This document shows positions 29,550-38,646 of a stretch of DNA of 64,000 nucleotides, piece by piece. The notes under the pieces are model-generated. The model made no database searches. It worked only from the letters and a program-made list of their open reading frames with translations, and had not been told where the DNA came from. The position numbers and the translations under genes were made by a program. The stretch covers positions 1 to 64,000 of the forward strand of contig NZ_JYIY01000074.1 in the NCBI RefSeq assembly GCF_000956535.1, read 5' to 3'. The DNA comes from Microbacterium ginsengisoli (GTDB lineage: Bacteria; Actinomycetota; Actinomycetes; Actinomycetales; Microbacteriaceae). Positions within the stretch are counted from its first letter, which is position 1; each line of letters opens with the position of its first letter.

Positions 29550-30203
29550 TCAGTCGACCGGGTAGGGCAGCTCGATCGCCTCGGTCGGCGGGGTGCCGTG
29601 TCGGCGCACCTTGAGGACGCGGTACCCCCGCGCGGTCGCCGCGCGGTGCACGCTGTAGCCCACGGGGAAGGTCGCCGAGATCCACCGCTGCAGGGAGTCC
29701 GACCCGAGATTGCGGGCGACGACGAACCAGCCGTCGGAGCGCTCGTCGAGCCGCGGGATCCAGCGCTCGAGCATGTCGTGCAGCTCGTTCTTGCCGACGC
29801 GGATGGGCGGGTTCGACCGGATCGTGCGGAACACCACGTCGTCGGGAACATCGTCGGGCGTCACCGCGTTGACGTTCTCGAGGCCCAGGCGCTCCGCGGT
29901 GGCGCGGACGAGTCCGAGGGCCCGCTGGTTGACATCGACCGCCCAGATGGTGGCGCGCGGCGACTCGATCGCCAGCGACAGTGAGATCGGACCCCACCCG
30001 CAGCCGAGGTCGAGGAAATGACCTCCGGGAGGCGGCGGGGGCGTGTTCGCCAGCAGCACGGACGTTCCGGCGTCGAGGCGATCGGGACTGAACACGCCGT
30101 TCGCGGTCGTCACCTGCACGTCGCGTCCCCCGAGCGTCACGGTGATCAGCCGCTGCTGTTCGGGACTGGCCGGAGACGCACTGAAGTAGTGGTCGCTCGG
30201 CAT
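29550..30203 (-). CDS. class I methyltransferase, RsmC-like
   Basis: A 217-residue SAM-dependent methyltransferase with the SAM-binding motif FLDLGCGWGPISLSLA and the amino-methylation motif SNPPIR. That motif is characteristic of the MTS family of 16S rRNA guanine-N2 methyltransferases (RsmC). Only the catalytic domain is present, as in many actinobacteria. The exact rRNA position is not proven. The ATG at 30203 has a -10 box 6 nt upstream and no ribosome site. Confidence 0.85.
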   Translation of the reverse strand: MPSDHYFSASPASPEQQRLITVTLGGRDVQVTTANGVFSPDRLDAGTSVLLANTPPPPPGGHFLDLGCGWGPISLSLAIESPRATIWAVDVNQRALGLVRATAERLGLENVNAVTPDDVPDDVVFRTIRSNPPIRVGKNELHDMLERWIPRLDERSDGWFVVARNLGSDSLQRWISATFPVGYSVHRAATARGYRVLKVRRHGTPPTEAIELPYPVD

Positions 30204-30209
30204 GGTGCG

Positions 30210-30215
30210 AGCGTA
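30210..30215 (-). promoter_or_regulatory. leaderless -10 box (RsmC-like gene)
   Basis: TACGCT on the minus strand ends 6 nt before the ATG at 30203. Confidence 0.55.
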
Positions 30216-30241
30216 GCGGAGAGCGCGTCTGGGCGGGAGGC

Positions 30242-30247
30242 TAGAGT
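30242..30247 (+). promoter_or_regulatory. candidate -10 box (hflX)
   Basis: TAGAGT would give a leader of about 35 nt that includes the GAAAGGA ribosome site. Confidence 0.4.
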
Positions 30248-30288
30248 GAGCGGATGCCGCGGCCACGGGGCATCCTCGAAAGGAATTG

Positions 30289-31812
30289 ATGACGGACGAC
30301 ATCGACACCGCGCGCGCGAGTCGACAGGATGACGCCGTGGAGCGGGTGCTCGCTCGGGCGGAGGCGCGGGCGGGAGTGCGTCGCTTCGACGAGCTCGGGT
30401 CCGCGCAGGCTCTGCAGGACGCGTCGACCGCGTACGGCGGCGAGACCGACGGCGAGCAGTGGGACCGTGAGGAGCGTGCCGCGCTGCGGCGCGTACCCGG
30501 GCTCTCGACCGAGCTCGAGGACGTCACCGAGGTCGAGTACCGGCAGCTGCGACTCGAGAACGTCGTGCTCGTCGGCGTGCATCCGCAGGGTGAGCAGGAG
30601 GACGCCGAGAACTCGCTGCGCGAGCTCGCCGCGCTCGCCGAGACCGCGGGTGCCGCGGTGCTCGACGGCGTGCTGCAGCGTCGGCCGCACCCCGACCCCG
30701 CGACCTACGTCGGTCGCGGCAAGGCCGAGGAGCTGCGCGACATCGTCGCCGCGGTCGGCGCCGACACCGTGATCGCCGACACCGAGCTCGCACCGAGCCA
30801 GCGGCGTGCACTCGAAGACGTCGTGAAGGTGAAGGTCATCGACCGCACCACCGTCATCCTCGACATCTTCAGCCAGCACGCGAAGTCTCGTGAGGGCAAG
30901 GCCCAGGTCGAGCTCGCCCAGCTCGAGTACCTCCTCCCGCGCCTGCGCGGGTGGGGTGACTCGATGAGCCGTCAGGCCGGTGGCCAGGTGGGCGCCGGCG
31001 GCGCCGGCATGGGTTCGCGCGGACCGGGTGAGACGAAGATCGAGCTCGATCGCCGCCGCATCCGCACCCGCATGGCGATGCTGCGCCGGCAGATCCGCGA
31101 CTTCGCGCCGGCCCGCGATGCGAAGCGCGCCGAGCGCAAGCGCAACACGATCCCGTCCGTCGCGATCGCCGGCTACACGAACGCGGGGAAGTCGAGCCTG
31201 CTGAACCGGCTCACGAGCGCGGGTGTGCTCGTGGAGAACGCGCTGTTCGCGACGCTCGATGCGACAGTGCGGCGGGCCGAGGCATCCGATGGACGCGTCT
31301 ACACGCTCACCGACACCGTCGGGTTCGTGCGCAACCTGCCGCATCAGCTCGTGGAGGCGTTCCGCTCGACGCTGGAGGAGGTCGGCGACGCCGATGTGAT
31401 CGTGCACGTCGTCGACGGCTCCCACCCCGACCCGGCAGCGCAGCTGGCGACAGTGCGCGACGTGATCGGCGAAGTCGGCGCGCGCGCCACGCAGGAGCTC
31501 GTCGTCTTCAACAAGGCCGACCTCGTCGATGCCGACGCGCGCCTCGTGCTGCGCGGACTCGTGCCGGGCGCGTACTTCGTGTCGTCGCGCACGGGTGAGG
31601 GCATCGCCGAGCTGCGCGCCGCTGTCGAGGCCGCGCTGCCGCTGCCGGCGGTGGAGATCACGGCGCTCGTGCCGTACGGTCGCGGGGACCTCGTCTCCGC
31701 GGTGCACGACACCGGGCTCATCGTGAGCCAGTCGCACGAGGAGACCGGCACTCTGCTGCACGCTCACGTCTCCGAGCGTCTCGCCGCTGAGCTCGCCCCG
31801 TTCGCGCGCTGA
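30289..31812 (+). CDS. hflX: ribosome-associated GTPase HflX
   Basis: HflX rescues stalled or damaged 70S ribosomes and splits them under stress. The 507-residue protein has an N-terminal nucleotide-binding domain (GRGKAEELRD), a glycine-rich linker (GGQVGAGGAGMGSRGPGETKIELDRRR) and a GTPase domain with G1 GYTNAGKSS, G3 DTVGFVR and G4 NKAD. The ATG at 30289 is preferred over the TTG at 30286 because of the GAAAGGA site. The miaB-miaA-dapF-hflX order is conserved in actinobacteria. Confidence 0.95.
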   Translation: MTDDIDTARASRQDDAVERVLARAEARAGVRRFDELGSAQALQDASTAYGGETDGEQWDREERAALRRVPGLSTELEDVTEVEYRQLRLENVVLVGVHPQGEQEDAENSLRELAALAETAGAAVLDGVLQRRPHPDPATYVGRGKAEELRDIVAAVGADTVIADTELAPSQRRALEDVVKVKVIDRTTVILDIFSQHAKSREGKAQVELAQLEYLLPRLRGWGDSMSRQAGGQVGAGGAGMGSRGPGETKIELDRRRIRTRMAMLRRQIRDFAPARDAKRAERKRNTIPSVAIAGYTNAGKSSLLNRLTSAGVLVENALFATLDATVRRAEASDGRVYTLTDTVGFVRNLPHQLVEAFRSTLEEVGDADVIVHVVDGSHPDPAAQLATVRDVIGEVGARATQELVVFNKADLVDADARLVLRGLVPGAYFVSSRTGEGIAELRAAVEAALPLPAVEITALVPYGRGDLVSAVHDTGLIVSQSHEETGTLLHAHVSERLAAELAPFAR

Positions 31813-31853
31813 GCGTTCAGGTCCGTCAGTCGTGAGCGGCGACCCTTCGGCGC

Positions 31854-33758
31854 TCAGTCGAGCGCGAGCGGCGGCACCCCCGGTGGAGTGAATCCGAACA
31901 CGGCGCCGAGGAAGGCGAGCTCGGTCTCGGCGGCGTCGATGATCGTCTCCCGGCGACGGAAGCCATGCCCCTCGCCCTCGTAGAGACGGTAGGCGTGCGG
32001 GATGCCGCGCGCCGCCAGCGCGTCGCGGATGGCCTCCGACTGGGCGGGTGGCACCACGGCATCGTCGGCGCCCTGCAGCAGCAGCACGGGCGCCGCGAAC
32101 CGGTCCGTGTGTGACAGCGGGGAGCGCTCGAGATAGACGGCCTCGGCCTCCGGCAGGGGACCGATGAGGCCGTCGAGGTAGCGCGACTCGAAGTCGTGCG
32201 TGTCGGCGGCGAGGGCGCGCGCATCGGCCACGCCGTAGCGCGAGATGCCCGCCGCGAACACGTCGCTGCCGGCGAGGGCGGCGAGCACGGTCCATCCGCC
32301 GGCGGAGCCGCCGGCGATCGCGATGCGGGCGGCGTCGGCGTCGCCTTCCGCGACGAGACCGGCCACCGCGGCGAGGACGTCGTCGACGTCGACGATGCCC
32401 CACTGACCGTCGAGGCGCTCGCGGTACGCGCGTCCGTAGCCGGAGGACCCGCCGTAGTTGACGTCGAGCACGCCGATGCCGCGGCTCGTGAGGTAGGCGA
32501 TCGATCCCGACAAGCCCCCCGCGACGTGGGAGGTGGGTCCGCCGTGCACGGTGACCACATACGGCGCGCGCTCGCCGGCGGGCGCCACGATTCCGGGAGC
32601 GGTCGGCGGGTAGACGAACGCGTGCACCGGCCCGTGCGGACCGGGGTAGGTGACCGCACGCGGGGTCGGCAGCCAGGCGTCGGGCAGCGGCGCGGCGCCG
32701 CCGACCACGGCCTCCGCGGCGCCGGTCTCGACGTCGACGAGCCACAGTCCGCTCGACACGGCCGAGCCCGCGCCCGTGAGCAGCACGCGCGAGCCCGCGG
32801 CATCCTCGATGAGCAGGTGGCTCGAGACCGGCAGCGGGATGCCGCGACTCGTCCCGTCCGCCTCGATGACGTCGAGCTCGTCCCGGCCGTTGGTGCGGAG
32901 GGCGGCGATGCGGCCGCCACCGAGCGGCGCGAACCAGCGACTGCCGAGCACCCACAGCGCGCCGCCGGTGTCGGCGTCGGCGGGCGCGACCTCCGTCACC
33001 ATGCCGCCGCGCACCCGACGGAGGTTCCAGCGCCCGGTCTCGTCGTCGGAGTAGAGCAGCGCGCCGTCCGGCTCCCACGTCGGCTGCACCGGCGCGCTCG
33101 CGCCGCCGGCGACGACGGATGCCTCGTCCGGCCGCCCGAGCGGAGCGCGCCGGAGTTCGCTGCGCTCCCACGGCATGTGCGGGTGGTTCCAGCCGATCCA
33201 GGCGATCTCACCCCCGTCGGGGGAGAGCGCGGGCTGGGCGACGAAGTCGGTGCCGGATGCGACGACCTGCAGCGCGGTCGGGTCGTCGGAGGCAGATCCG
33301 TCGAGCGGGATGCGCACGGCGTCGTGGGTCGTGCCGCGCGCGTCCTGGGTCTCGCGCACCGCGAGCAGCACACCGCCCGTGACGGTGAGTCCACCGAAGC
33401 GCTGTCCGAGCCCGCCCGGCGTAAGGGGCTGCGGTTCCTCACCCGGGGTGAGCGAGTAGACCCGCTGGTCGCCCTTCTCGACGAACACCAGCCCGCCGTC
33501 GCCGCGAGGAGCCCACGCGCCGCCGCCGTACTCGTGCACCGCCGAGCGTGCGCTCCACGGTGCCGGAAGAATCTCCGCCACCTCTCCGCCCGCGGATCGC
33601 CGGCGCACGGTGCCGCGGCCGCCCTCCTCGGGCACCGACGCGCCCCACCAGATCTCCGATCCGACCAGGCGCGCGCCGTCGAAGCGGGGCGAGGAACCGG
33701 CGATGTCGGAGGCGGACAGCGGCGACGGCCAGGAGCCGTGGGGGAGAGTCTGCGGCAT
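31854..33758 (-). CDS. S9 family prolyl oligopeptidase-type peptidase
   Basis: A 634-residue serine peptidase. The N-terminal 390 residues form a beta-propeller, and the C-terminal alpha/beta-hydrolase domain has the nucleophile Ser in GGSAGGW, Asp in LLQGADDAVVP and His in GEGHGFR. It looks cytosolic, as no signal peptide is seen. Acylaminoacyl-peptidase or dipeptidyl-peptidase activity is likely but not distinguishable. The ATG at 33758 has both a GGAGGG and a TAGCGT box 6 nt upstream. Confidence 0.9.
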   Translation of the reverse strand: MPQTLPHGSWPSPLSASDIAGSSPRFDGARLVGSEIWWGASVPEEGGRGTVRRRSAGGEVAEILPAPWSARSAVHEYGGGAWAPRGDGGLVFVEKGDQRVYSLTPGEEPQPLTPGGLGQRFGGLTVTGGVLLAVRETQDARGTTHDAVRIPLDGSASDDPTALQVVASGTDFVAQPALSPDGGEIAWIGWNHPHMPWERSELRRAPLGRPDEASVVAGGASAPVQPTWEPDGALLYSDDETGRWNLRRVRGGMVTEVAPADADTGGALWVLGSRWFAPLGGGRIAALRTNGRDELDVIEADGTSRGIPLPVSSHLLIEDAAGSRVLLTGAGSAVSSGLWLVDVETGAAEAVVGGAAPLPDAWLPTPRAVTYPGPHGPVHAFVYPPTAPGIVAPAGERAPYVVTVHGGPTSHVAGGLSGSIAYLTSRGIGVLDVNYGGSSGYGRAYRERLDGQWGIVDVDDVLAAVAGLVAEGDADAARIAIAGGSAGGWTVLAALAGSDVFAAGISRYGVADARALAADTHDFESRYLDGLIGPLPEAEAVYLERSPLSHTDRFAAPVLLLQGADDAVVPPAQSEAIRDALAARGIPHAYRLYEGEGHGFRRRETIIDAAETELAFLGAVFGFTPPGVPPLALD

Positions 33759-33764
33759 CCCTCC

Positions 33765-33770
33765 ACGCTA
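33765..33770 (-). promoter_or_regulatory. possible leaderless -10 box (S9 peptidase gene)
   Basis: TAGCGT on the minus strand ends 6 nt before the ATG; the intervening GGAGGG is an alternative ribosome-site reading. Confidence 0.45.
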
Positions 33771-33876
33771 GCCGCGGGCCGCGGCATCCGCCCGCTCGGC
33801 GCGGAGCGGGAGGCGCGTGCGCGGTGCTCGCGTGACTCCGGGCGTCACACACGGCTGCGCACATCGCTCGGTGCTT

Positions 33877-33882
33877 TATGCT
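33877..33882 (+). promoter_or_regulatory. candidate -10 box of metF-metE
   Basis: TATGCT, the best -10 match in the 172-nt divergent region, would start transcripts near 33889, about 42 nt before metF. Confidence 0.5.
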
Positions 33883-33897
33883 CTGATCCCACCCGTA

Positions 33898-33912
33898 TGC
33901 GCATTCTGCGCA
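33898..33912. promoter_or_regulatory. TGCGCA-TTC-TGCGCA repeat in the metF leader
   Basis: Two copies of the self-palindromic hexamer TGCGCA are separated by 3 nt just after the predicted transcription start of metF. The position suits a repressor operator. The binding protein is unknown. Confidence 0.35.
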
Positions 33913-33930
33913 CCTCTTCCACCGTGTGAA

Positions 33931-34917
33931 ATGACCTCTTCCGTCGACTCCGTGCCCGCGCCTGCGCCGTTCTCGTTCGAGCTGTACCCTCCTCGCACGG
34001 CGGCGTCAGAGGCGGCTCTGCACGAGACGATCGCGCGCCTCGCCGAGGTCGGGCCGCGGTTCATCTCGGTGACGTACGGTGCCGGCGGATCCACCGGCGG
34101 ACGCTCGCTCGAGGTGCTGCGTCACATTCGCGCCACGACCGATGTCGAGCCGCTGGCGCACCTCACGTGCGTGGGCAACACCTATGCGGGCGCCAACCGT
34201 CTCATCCGCGAGTTCCTCGACGCCGGCATCCGCAGCTTCCTCGCGCTGCGCGGAGACCCGCCCGCGGGCACCTCCGAGGACGACGTGTACCTGGGTGACC
34301 TGGAGAGCGCCGCCCAGCTCGTGCAGCTCATCGACCGCGTCCAGGCCGAGCGCGCCCCCTACCAGGAGTCCGGGATCCCCGGCATGCCCGGCGCCGCCCG
34401 CGTCGATCCGCGCCCGCGGGTCGACATCGCCGTCGCGGCCTTTCCGAACGGCCACCCGCGGTCGCGGCATCCGCGCGAGCACATCGACGCGCTGCTGGCG
34501 AAGCAGGCCGCCGGTGCGACCCTCGCCATCACCCAGCTGTTCTTCCACGCCGACGACTACGTCTGGTTCGTCGACCGTGCCCGTACGGCGGGAGTCACCA
34601 TCCCGATCCTGCCGGGGATCATGCCGATCACCGGCCCGGCACGGCTGCGCCGTGTGCTGCAGCTGACCGGCGAGGAGATCCCCGCCGACCTTGCGATCGC
34701 GCTCGAGGTCGAGCCGACCGCCGAGGGCCAGCGGGAGATCGGCATCGCGCACGCCGCGCGTCTCGCCGAGGAGGTGCTGGCCGGTGGAGCGCCCGGTGTG
34801 CACCTCTACGCGTTCAACAACCACGACACCGTGCTCTCGGTCCTCCGTGAAGCAGGTATTCTCACCGCGGGCGCCTCCGGCCCCGCCTCCACCCCAGTGA
34901 AGGAGTCACGTCGATGA
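33931..34917 (+). CDS. metF: methylenetetrahydrofolate reductase
   Basis: MetF makes 5-methyl-tetrahydrofolate, the methyl donor for MetE. The 328-residue TIM-barrel flavoprotein has FSFELYPPR near the N-terminus (catalytic Glu), SVTYGAGGSTGGRS, LALRGDPP and the C-terminal HLYAFNNHD. The ATG at 33931 gives the normal N-terminus; no strong ribosome site precedes it. The stop overlaps the metE start by 4 nt (ATGA), coupling the two methionine steps. Confidence 0.93.
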   Translation: MTSSVDSVPAPAPFSFELYPPRTAASEAALHETIARLAEVGPRFISVTYGAGGSTGGRSLEVLRHIRATTDVEPLAHLTCVGNTYAGANRLIREFLDAGIRSFLALRGDPPAGTSEDDVYLGDLESAAQLVQLIDRVQAERAPYQESGIPGMPGAARVDPRPRVDIAVAAFPNGHPRSRHPREHIDALLAKQAAGATLAITQLFFHADDYVWFVDRARTAGVTIPILPGIMPITGPARLRRVLQLTGEEIPADLAIALEVEPTAEGQREIGIAHAARLAEEVLAGGAPGVHLYAFNNHDTVLSVLREAGILTAGASGPASTPVKESRR

Positions 34918-37247
34918 CTGCACCCGCCCTGCCCGAGGGAACCATCCTCGGCTACCCCCGCATCGGCCGCCGCCGTGAGCTCAAGCGCGCCGTCGAGTCG
35001 CACTGGGCGGGCGCGCTCTCCGAGGCCGACCTCGAGGCCACGACGGCCGACCTCCGCCGCGCCACCCGTGAGCGTCTCGCCGAGCTCGGCCTCGGCCGCA
35101 CGGACTCCTCGATCCCCGAGTCGTTCTCGTACTACGACCAGGTGCTCGACGTCACCGCGACCGTCGGCGCCCTGCCCGCCCGCTTCACGCGTCTGCGCGA
35201 CAGCGACGGCAGTGTGCCGCTGTCGGCCTACTTCACGGCCGCCCGCGGCGAGGGCGATGACGCGCCGCTGGAGATGACCAAGTGGTTCGACACGAACTAC
35301 CACTACCTGGTTCCCGAGATCGGTCCCGAGACCCGCTTCGCGCTCACGAGCGACCGCTTCGCCCGCCAGGTCGCCGAGGCCCGCGCCGACGGCTTCGTCA
35401 CGCGCCCCGTCGTCGTCGGCCCCGTCACGTTCCTCGCGCTGGCGAAGGCGACGGATGCCGCGCCCGCCGGCTTCGCTCCGACGAGCCGCCTCGATGACCT
35501 CCTGCCCGTCTACGTCGAGCTGCTCGCGTCGCTGAAGGCGGCCGGAGCCGAGTGGGTACAGCTCGACGAGCCGGCCCTCGTCAGCGAGAGCGTCGACGTC
35601 GACCCCGCCGCTCTCGCGGCGCTCGCGGAGCGCGCCTATGCCGTGCTCGGCGGTGCCGGCGACCGCCCGTCGATCCTCGTGACCGCCGGCTACGCGCAGC
35701 TCTCGCCCGAGGCGTGGCAGGTTCTGGCCGCCGCCCCCGTCGAGGCGCTCGCGATCGACCTCGGCCGCGGTGCGCTTCCGGCGGCGGTCCCCGGGCTCGA
35801 GTCCAAGACCCTCGTGGGCGGCGTCATCGACGGCCGCAACATCTGGCGTGGCGACCTCGAGGCCGCCTGGCAGAAGCTCGAGGCGCTGAAGGGGCTGGGC
35901 GCGGCATCCGTCGTCGCCGGCACCACCACCTCGCTGCAGCACGTGCCGCACGACGTCGCCGACGAGCCCGCGCTCGATGAGCGTCTCGTCTCGTGGCTCG
36001 CGTTCGCCGACCAGAAGGTCGGCCAGATCGCGGTGCTCGCGCGTGGCCTGGCCGAGGGTCGTGACGCGATCGCCGACGACCTCGCCGCCGCGACGGCGGC
36101 GCTGGAGGACCGTCGGTCGGCACCGGGCGTGCGTGTCGACGCGGTGCGTGCCCGCACCGGCGCCCTGACCGACGCCGACTTCTCGCGCGGCGACTACGCG
36201 GAGCGTGCCGCGGCGCAGGATGCCGCGCTGCACCTTCCGGCGCTCCCGACGACGACGATCGGGTCGTTCCCGCAGACCGGTGACATCCGTCGTGCCCGCG
36301 CCCGCCACGCGAAGGGCGAGCTCACCACGGCCGAGTACGACGGGTTCCTCCGCGACGAGATCGCCGCGGTCATCACGCTGCAGGAGGATCTCGGTCTCGA
36401 CGTCCTCGTGCACGGCGAGCCCGAGCGCAACGACATGGTGCAGTACTTCGCCGAGAACCTCGACGGCTTCGCGGTGACGCAGAACGGCTGGGTGCAGTCC
36501 TACGGCTCGCGTGCGACGCGTCCGTCGATCCTCTGGGGCGACGTGTCGCGTCCGGCGCCGATCACGGTGGCGTGGGCCGAGTACGCCCAGTCGCTCACCG
36601 CGAAGCCCGTCAAGGGCATGCTGACCGGCCCGGTGACGATCCTGGCGTGGTCGTTCGTGCGCGACGACCAGCCGCTAGGCGAGACCGCGAACCAGGTCGC
36701 CCTGGCGCTGCGCGACGAGATCGGCGACCTCGAGCAGGCCGGCATCGCGATCATCCAGGTCGACGAGCCGGCGCTGCGCGAGCTGCTTCCGCTGAAGAAG
36801 GCCGACCAGCCCGCCTACCTCGACTGGTCGGTGGGATCGTTCCGCCTGGCGACCGCGGGAGCCGAGACAGCCACCCAGGTGCACACGCACCTGTGCTACT
36901 CGGAGTTCGCCGTCGTGATCGACGCGATCGCCGCCCTCGACGCCGACGTCACCTCGATCGAGGCGGCGCGCAGCCGTGGCGACGTGATCGACGACATCTC
37001 TGCGTCGGGCTTCAGCCACGGCATCGGCCCGGGTGTCTACGACATCCACTCGCCCCGCATCCCGAGCGTCGAAGAGGTCACCGAGCTCCTCGAGCGCGCG
37101 GTCAAGGCGATCCCGACCCGCCAGATCTGGGTCAACCCGGACTGCGGTCTGAAGACCCGTGGCTACGCCGAGACGAAGGCCTCGTTGCGCAACCTCGTCG
37201 CCGCGACCGTCGCGGTGCGCGAAGAGGTGGGCGCCCCGCAGGGCTGA
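34914..37247 (+). CDS. metE: cobalamin-independent methionine synthase
   Basis: MetE transfers the methyl group of methyl-tetrahydrofolate triglutamate to homocysteine. The 777-residue protein has the usual double barrel: N-terminal GYPRIGRRRELK, a middle linker, then C-terminal TIGSFPQT and HGEPERNDMVQYF. Zinc ligands are visible in VHTHLCYSEF and NPDCGLKTR. Length is normal. It ends at a strong bidirectional terminator shared with lexA. Confidence 0.97.
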   Translation: MTAPALPEGTILGYPRIGRRRELKRAVESHWAGALSEADLEATTADLRRATRERLAELGLGRTDSSIPESFSYYDQVLDVTATVGALPARFTRLRDSDGSVPLSAYFTAARGEGDDAPLEMTKWFDTNYHYLVPEIGPETRFALTSDRFARQVAEARADGFVTRPVVVGPVTFLALAKATDAAPAGFAPTSRLDDLLPVYVELLASLKAAGAEWVQLDEPALVSESVDVDPAALAALAERAYAVLGGAGDRPSILVTAGYAQLSPEAWQVLAAAPVEALAIDLGRGALPAAVPGLESKTLVGGVIDGRNIWRGDLEAAWQKLEALKGLGAASVVAGTTTSLQHVPHDVADEPALDERLVSWLAFADQKVGQIAVLARGLAEGRDAIADDLAAATAALEDRRSAPGVRVDAVRARTGALTDADFSRGDYAERAAAQDAALHLPALPTTTIGSFPQTGDIRRARARHAKGELTTAEYDGFLRDEIAAVITLQEDLGLDVLVHGEPERNDMVQYFAENLDGFAVTQNGWVQSYGSRATRPSILWGDVSRPAPITVAWAEYAQSLTAKPVKGMLTGPVTILAWSFVRDDQPLGETANQVALALRDEIGDLEQAGIAIIQVDEPALRELLPLKKADQPAYLDWSVGSFRLATAGAETATQVHTHLCYSEFAVVIDAIAALDADVTSIEAARSRGDVIDDISASGFSHGIGPGVYDIHSPRIPSVEEVTELLERAVKAIPTRQIWVNPDCGLKTRGYAETKASLRNLVAATVAVREEVGAPQG

Positions 37248-37263
37248 GCGCCTCGCGAACGAC

Positions 37264-37301
37264 AGAGGGCGGCGACCGGATGCTTCCGGTCGCCGCCCTC
37301 T
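37264..37301. terminator. bidirectional terminator between metE and lexA
   Basis: A perfect 17-bp stem (37264-37280 with 37285-37301) with a 4-nt loop lies between the convergent genes metE and lexA. Confidence 0.9.
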
Positions 37302-37317
37302 CGTCGTCTCGGTGTCG

Positions 37318-37989
37318 TCAGACCGCGCGCATGAGCGCGACGACCTTGCCGAGCACGACCGCCTCGTCGCCGAGGATCGGCTCGAACGCGGAGTTGCGCG
37401 GCAGCAGCCAGGTGTGGCCGTCCCGCTGGCGGAAGGCCTTGACGGTGGCCTCGCCGTCGAGCATCGCGGCGACGATGTCGCCGTTCTCGGCGGTGGACTG
37501 CGAGCGCACGACCACCCAGTCGCCGTCGCAGATGGCGGCGTCGATCATCGACTCGCCCTGCACCTTGAGCATGAACAGGTCGCCCTTGCCGACGAGCTGG
37601 CGGGGGAGGGGGAAGATCTCCTCGACCTGCTGCTCGGCCGTGATCGGGATGCCGGCGGCGATGCGCCCGACGAGGGGCACCATGGCGGCGTCGCCGACCG
37701 AGGGGGCCGTGTCGGCGGGGTTCTCGGCCGCGGTACCGGGGAGGTCGATGAGCACTTCCATCGCACGGGTCTTGCCCGCGTCGCGACGCAGGTAGCCGCT
37801 CAGCTCGAGCTGGTTCAGCTGGTGCGTGACGCTCGAGAGCGACTTGAGTCCCACGGCGTCGCCGATCTCGCGCATGCTCGGCGGGTATCCGTGGCGCGCG
37901 ATGGAGCGCTGGATGACCTCGAGGATCGCCAGCTGCTTGTCGCTGAGGCTCTTGCGCCGACGCGTCTGCGGCTTCTCCCGACCGGGCAT
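37318..37989 (-). CDS. lexA: SOS repressor LexA
   Basis: LexA represses DNA-damage genes and cleaves itself when RecA filaments form. The 223-residue protein has a winged helix at about 14-75 ([24 protein letters not shown]). The cleavage site is A112-G113, and the catalytic dyad is S147 (GESM) and K184 (VKAF). The ATG at 37989 has AAGGAG 8 nt upstream; a longer frame extends into the operator region and is rejected. It is divergent from a LysM gene, with a LexA-box-like site between them. Confidence 0.97.
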   Translation of the reverse strand: MPGREKPQTRRRKSLSDKQLAILEVIQRSIARHGYPPSMREIGDAVGLKSLSSVTHQLNQLELSGYLRRDAGKTRAMEVLIDLPGTAAENPADTAPSVGDAAMVPLVGRIAAGIPITAEQQVEEIFPLPRQLVGKGDLFMLKVQGESMIDAAICDGDWVVVRSQSTAENGDIVAAMLDGEATVKAFRQRDGHTWLLPRNSAFEPILGDEAVVLGKVVALMRAV

Positions 37990-38143
37990 CGCACGCTCCT
38001 TCCCTGGGCCGCCTCGTCGTTCTCGTTCGAATGTCGGAGGTCGGTGATGTGCTTCAGATGTCGAAAACCTATCCGGCTCTCGGCGCCCTTCGCGGGAGCG
38101 GGCACGCGTGTCGCGTTCGAAAGTCCTCGAAGGCGAGAGCCGG

Positions 38144-38172
38144 TTGACACTCGACAATATCGAAGATAGATT
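38144..38172 (+). promoter_or_regulatory. sigma-A promoter of the LysM gene
   Basis: TTGACA (38144-38149), a 17-nt spacer and TAGATT (38167-38172) form the best consensus-type promoter in the window. Confidence 0.8.
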
Positions 38173-38175
38173 CGG
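38160..38175. promoter_or_regulatory. LexA-box-like site between lexA and the LysM gene
   Basis: TCGAAGATAGATTCGG keeps the CGAA-N6-TTCG core of the SOS box, with three mismatches to TCGAAC-N4-GTTCGA. It covers the -10 of the LysM-gene promoter. On the minus strand it lies just before TATTGT, a possible lexA -10. One site could thus control both genes. Confidence 0.6.
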
Positions 38176-38247
38176 AAAAGAAGTTCGCAAGACCGGCCCC
38201 CGGCCGGGTCCGGTCTTGCGACACTTCACCACTCTGAGGAGGCAGAC

Positions 38248-38601
38248 ATGACGACGATCCCGCTCACGCTCGCACCGCGCACCCGACTGCGGATGACGCG
38301 TCGTGGCCGCCGCGTGCTCGTGTTCCTCGCCGCACTGCCTTTCCTCATCGGGGTCTCGGCGGGCATCGTGTCGGGCGGGGCGGCTCTCGCGTCACGCGAC
38401 GCCGGTGCTCCGGCGGGCACCTACCAGACCGTCACGGTCGAGGCCGGTGACTCGCTGTGGTCGATCGCGGAGCGCGTCGCGCCGCAGGCAGATCCGCGCG
38501 ACGTGGTCGACGCGTTCGTGCGGCTCAACGCACTCGGAAACGGCACGGTGGTGGCCGGCGAGCAGCTGTCGATCCCCGCCGAGTACGCTCCGGCTCGCTG
38601 A
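38248..38601 (+). CDS. small membrane LysM protein, probable SOS cell-division inhibitor
   Basis: A 117-residue protein with a basic N-terminus, one transmembrane helix (about 23-48) and an extracellular LysM domain (about 60-110, [19 protein letters not shown] to [10 protein letters not shown]) that would bind peptidoglycan. This design and the place divergent from lexA match B. subtilis YneA and M. tuberculosis Rv2719c, SOS-induced proteins that block division. GAGGAGG precedes the ATG. No hydrolase domain is present. Function is inferred from architecture and context, not from close identity. Confidence 0.8.
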   Translation: MTTIPLTLAPRTRLRMTRRGRRVLVFLAALPFLIGVSAGIVSGGAALASRDAGAPAGTYQTVTVEAGDSLWSIAERVAPQADPRDVVDAFVRLNALGNGTVVAGEQLSIPAEYAPAR

Positions 38602-38634
38602 TCTCGACCGTCGGGTCGGCGCGTATCTCGCCTC

Positions 38635-38640
38635 TACGAT
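38635..38640 (+). promoter_or_regulatory. leaderless -10 box (hisC)
   Basis: TACGAT ends 6 nt before the GTG start of hisC. Confidence 0.6.
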
Positions 38641-38646
38641 GGAACG

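Noticed and set aside
30241..33171. 976-codon minus-strand frame across hflX and the S9 peptidase gene
   Set aside because: It covers recognisable genes in other frames and has a low-complexity, motif-free translation.
33759..33930. SAM riboswitch or T-box before metF
   Set aside because: The predicted leader is only about 40 nt and shows no aptamer-like stems or T-box sequence.
38025..38120. GTTCGA words at 38025-38030 and 38115-38120 as further LexA boxes
   Set aside because: Each matches only one half of the SOS palindrome at the correct spacing.
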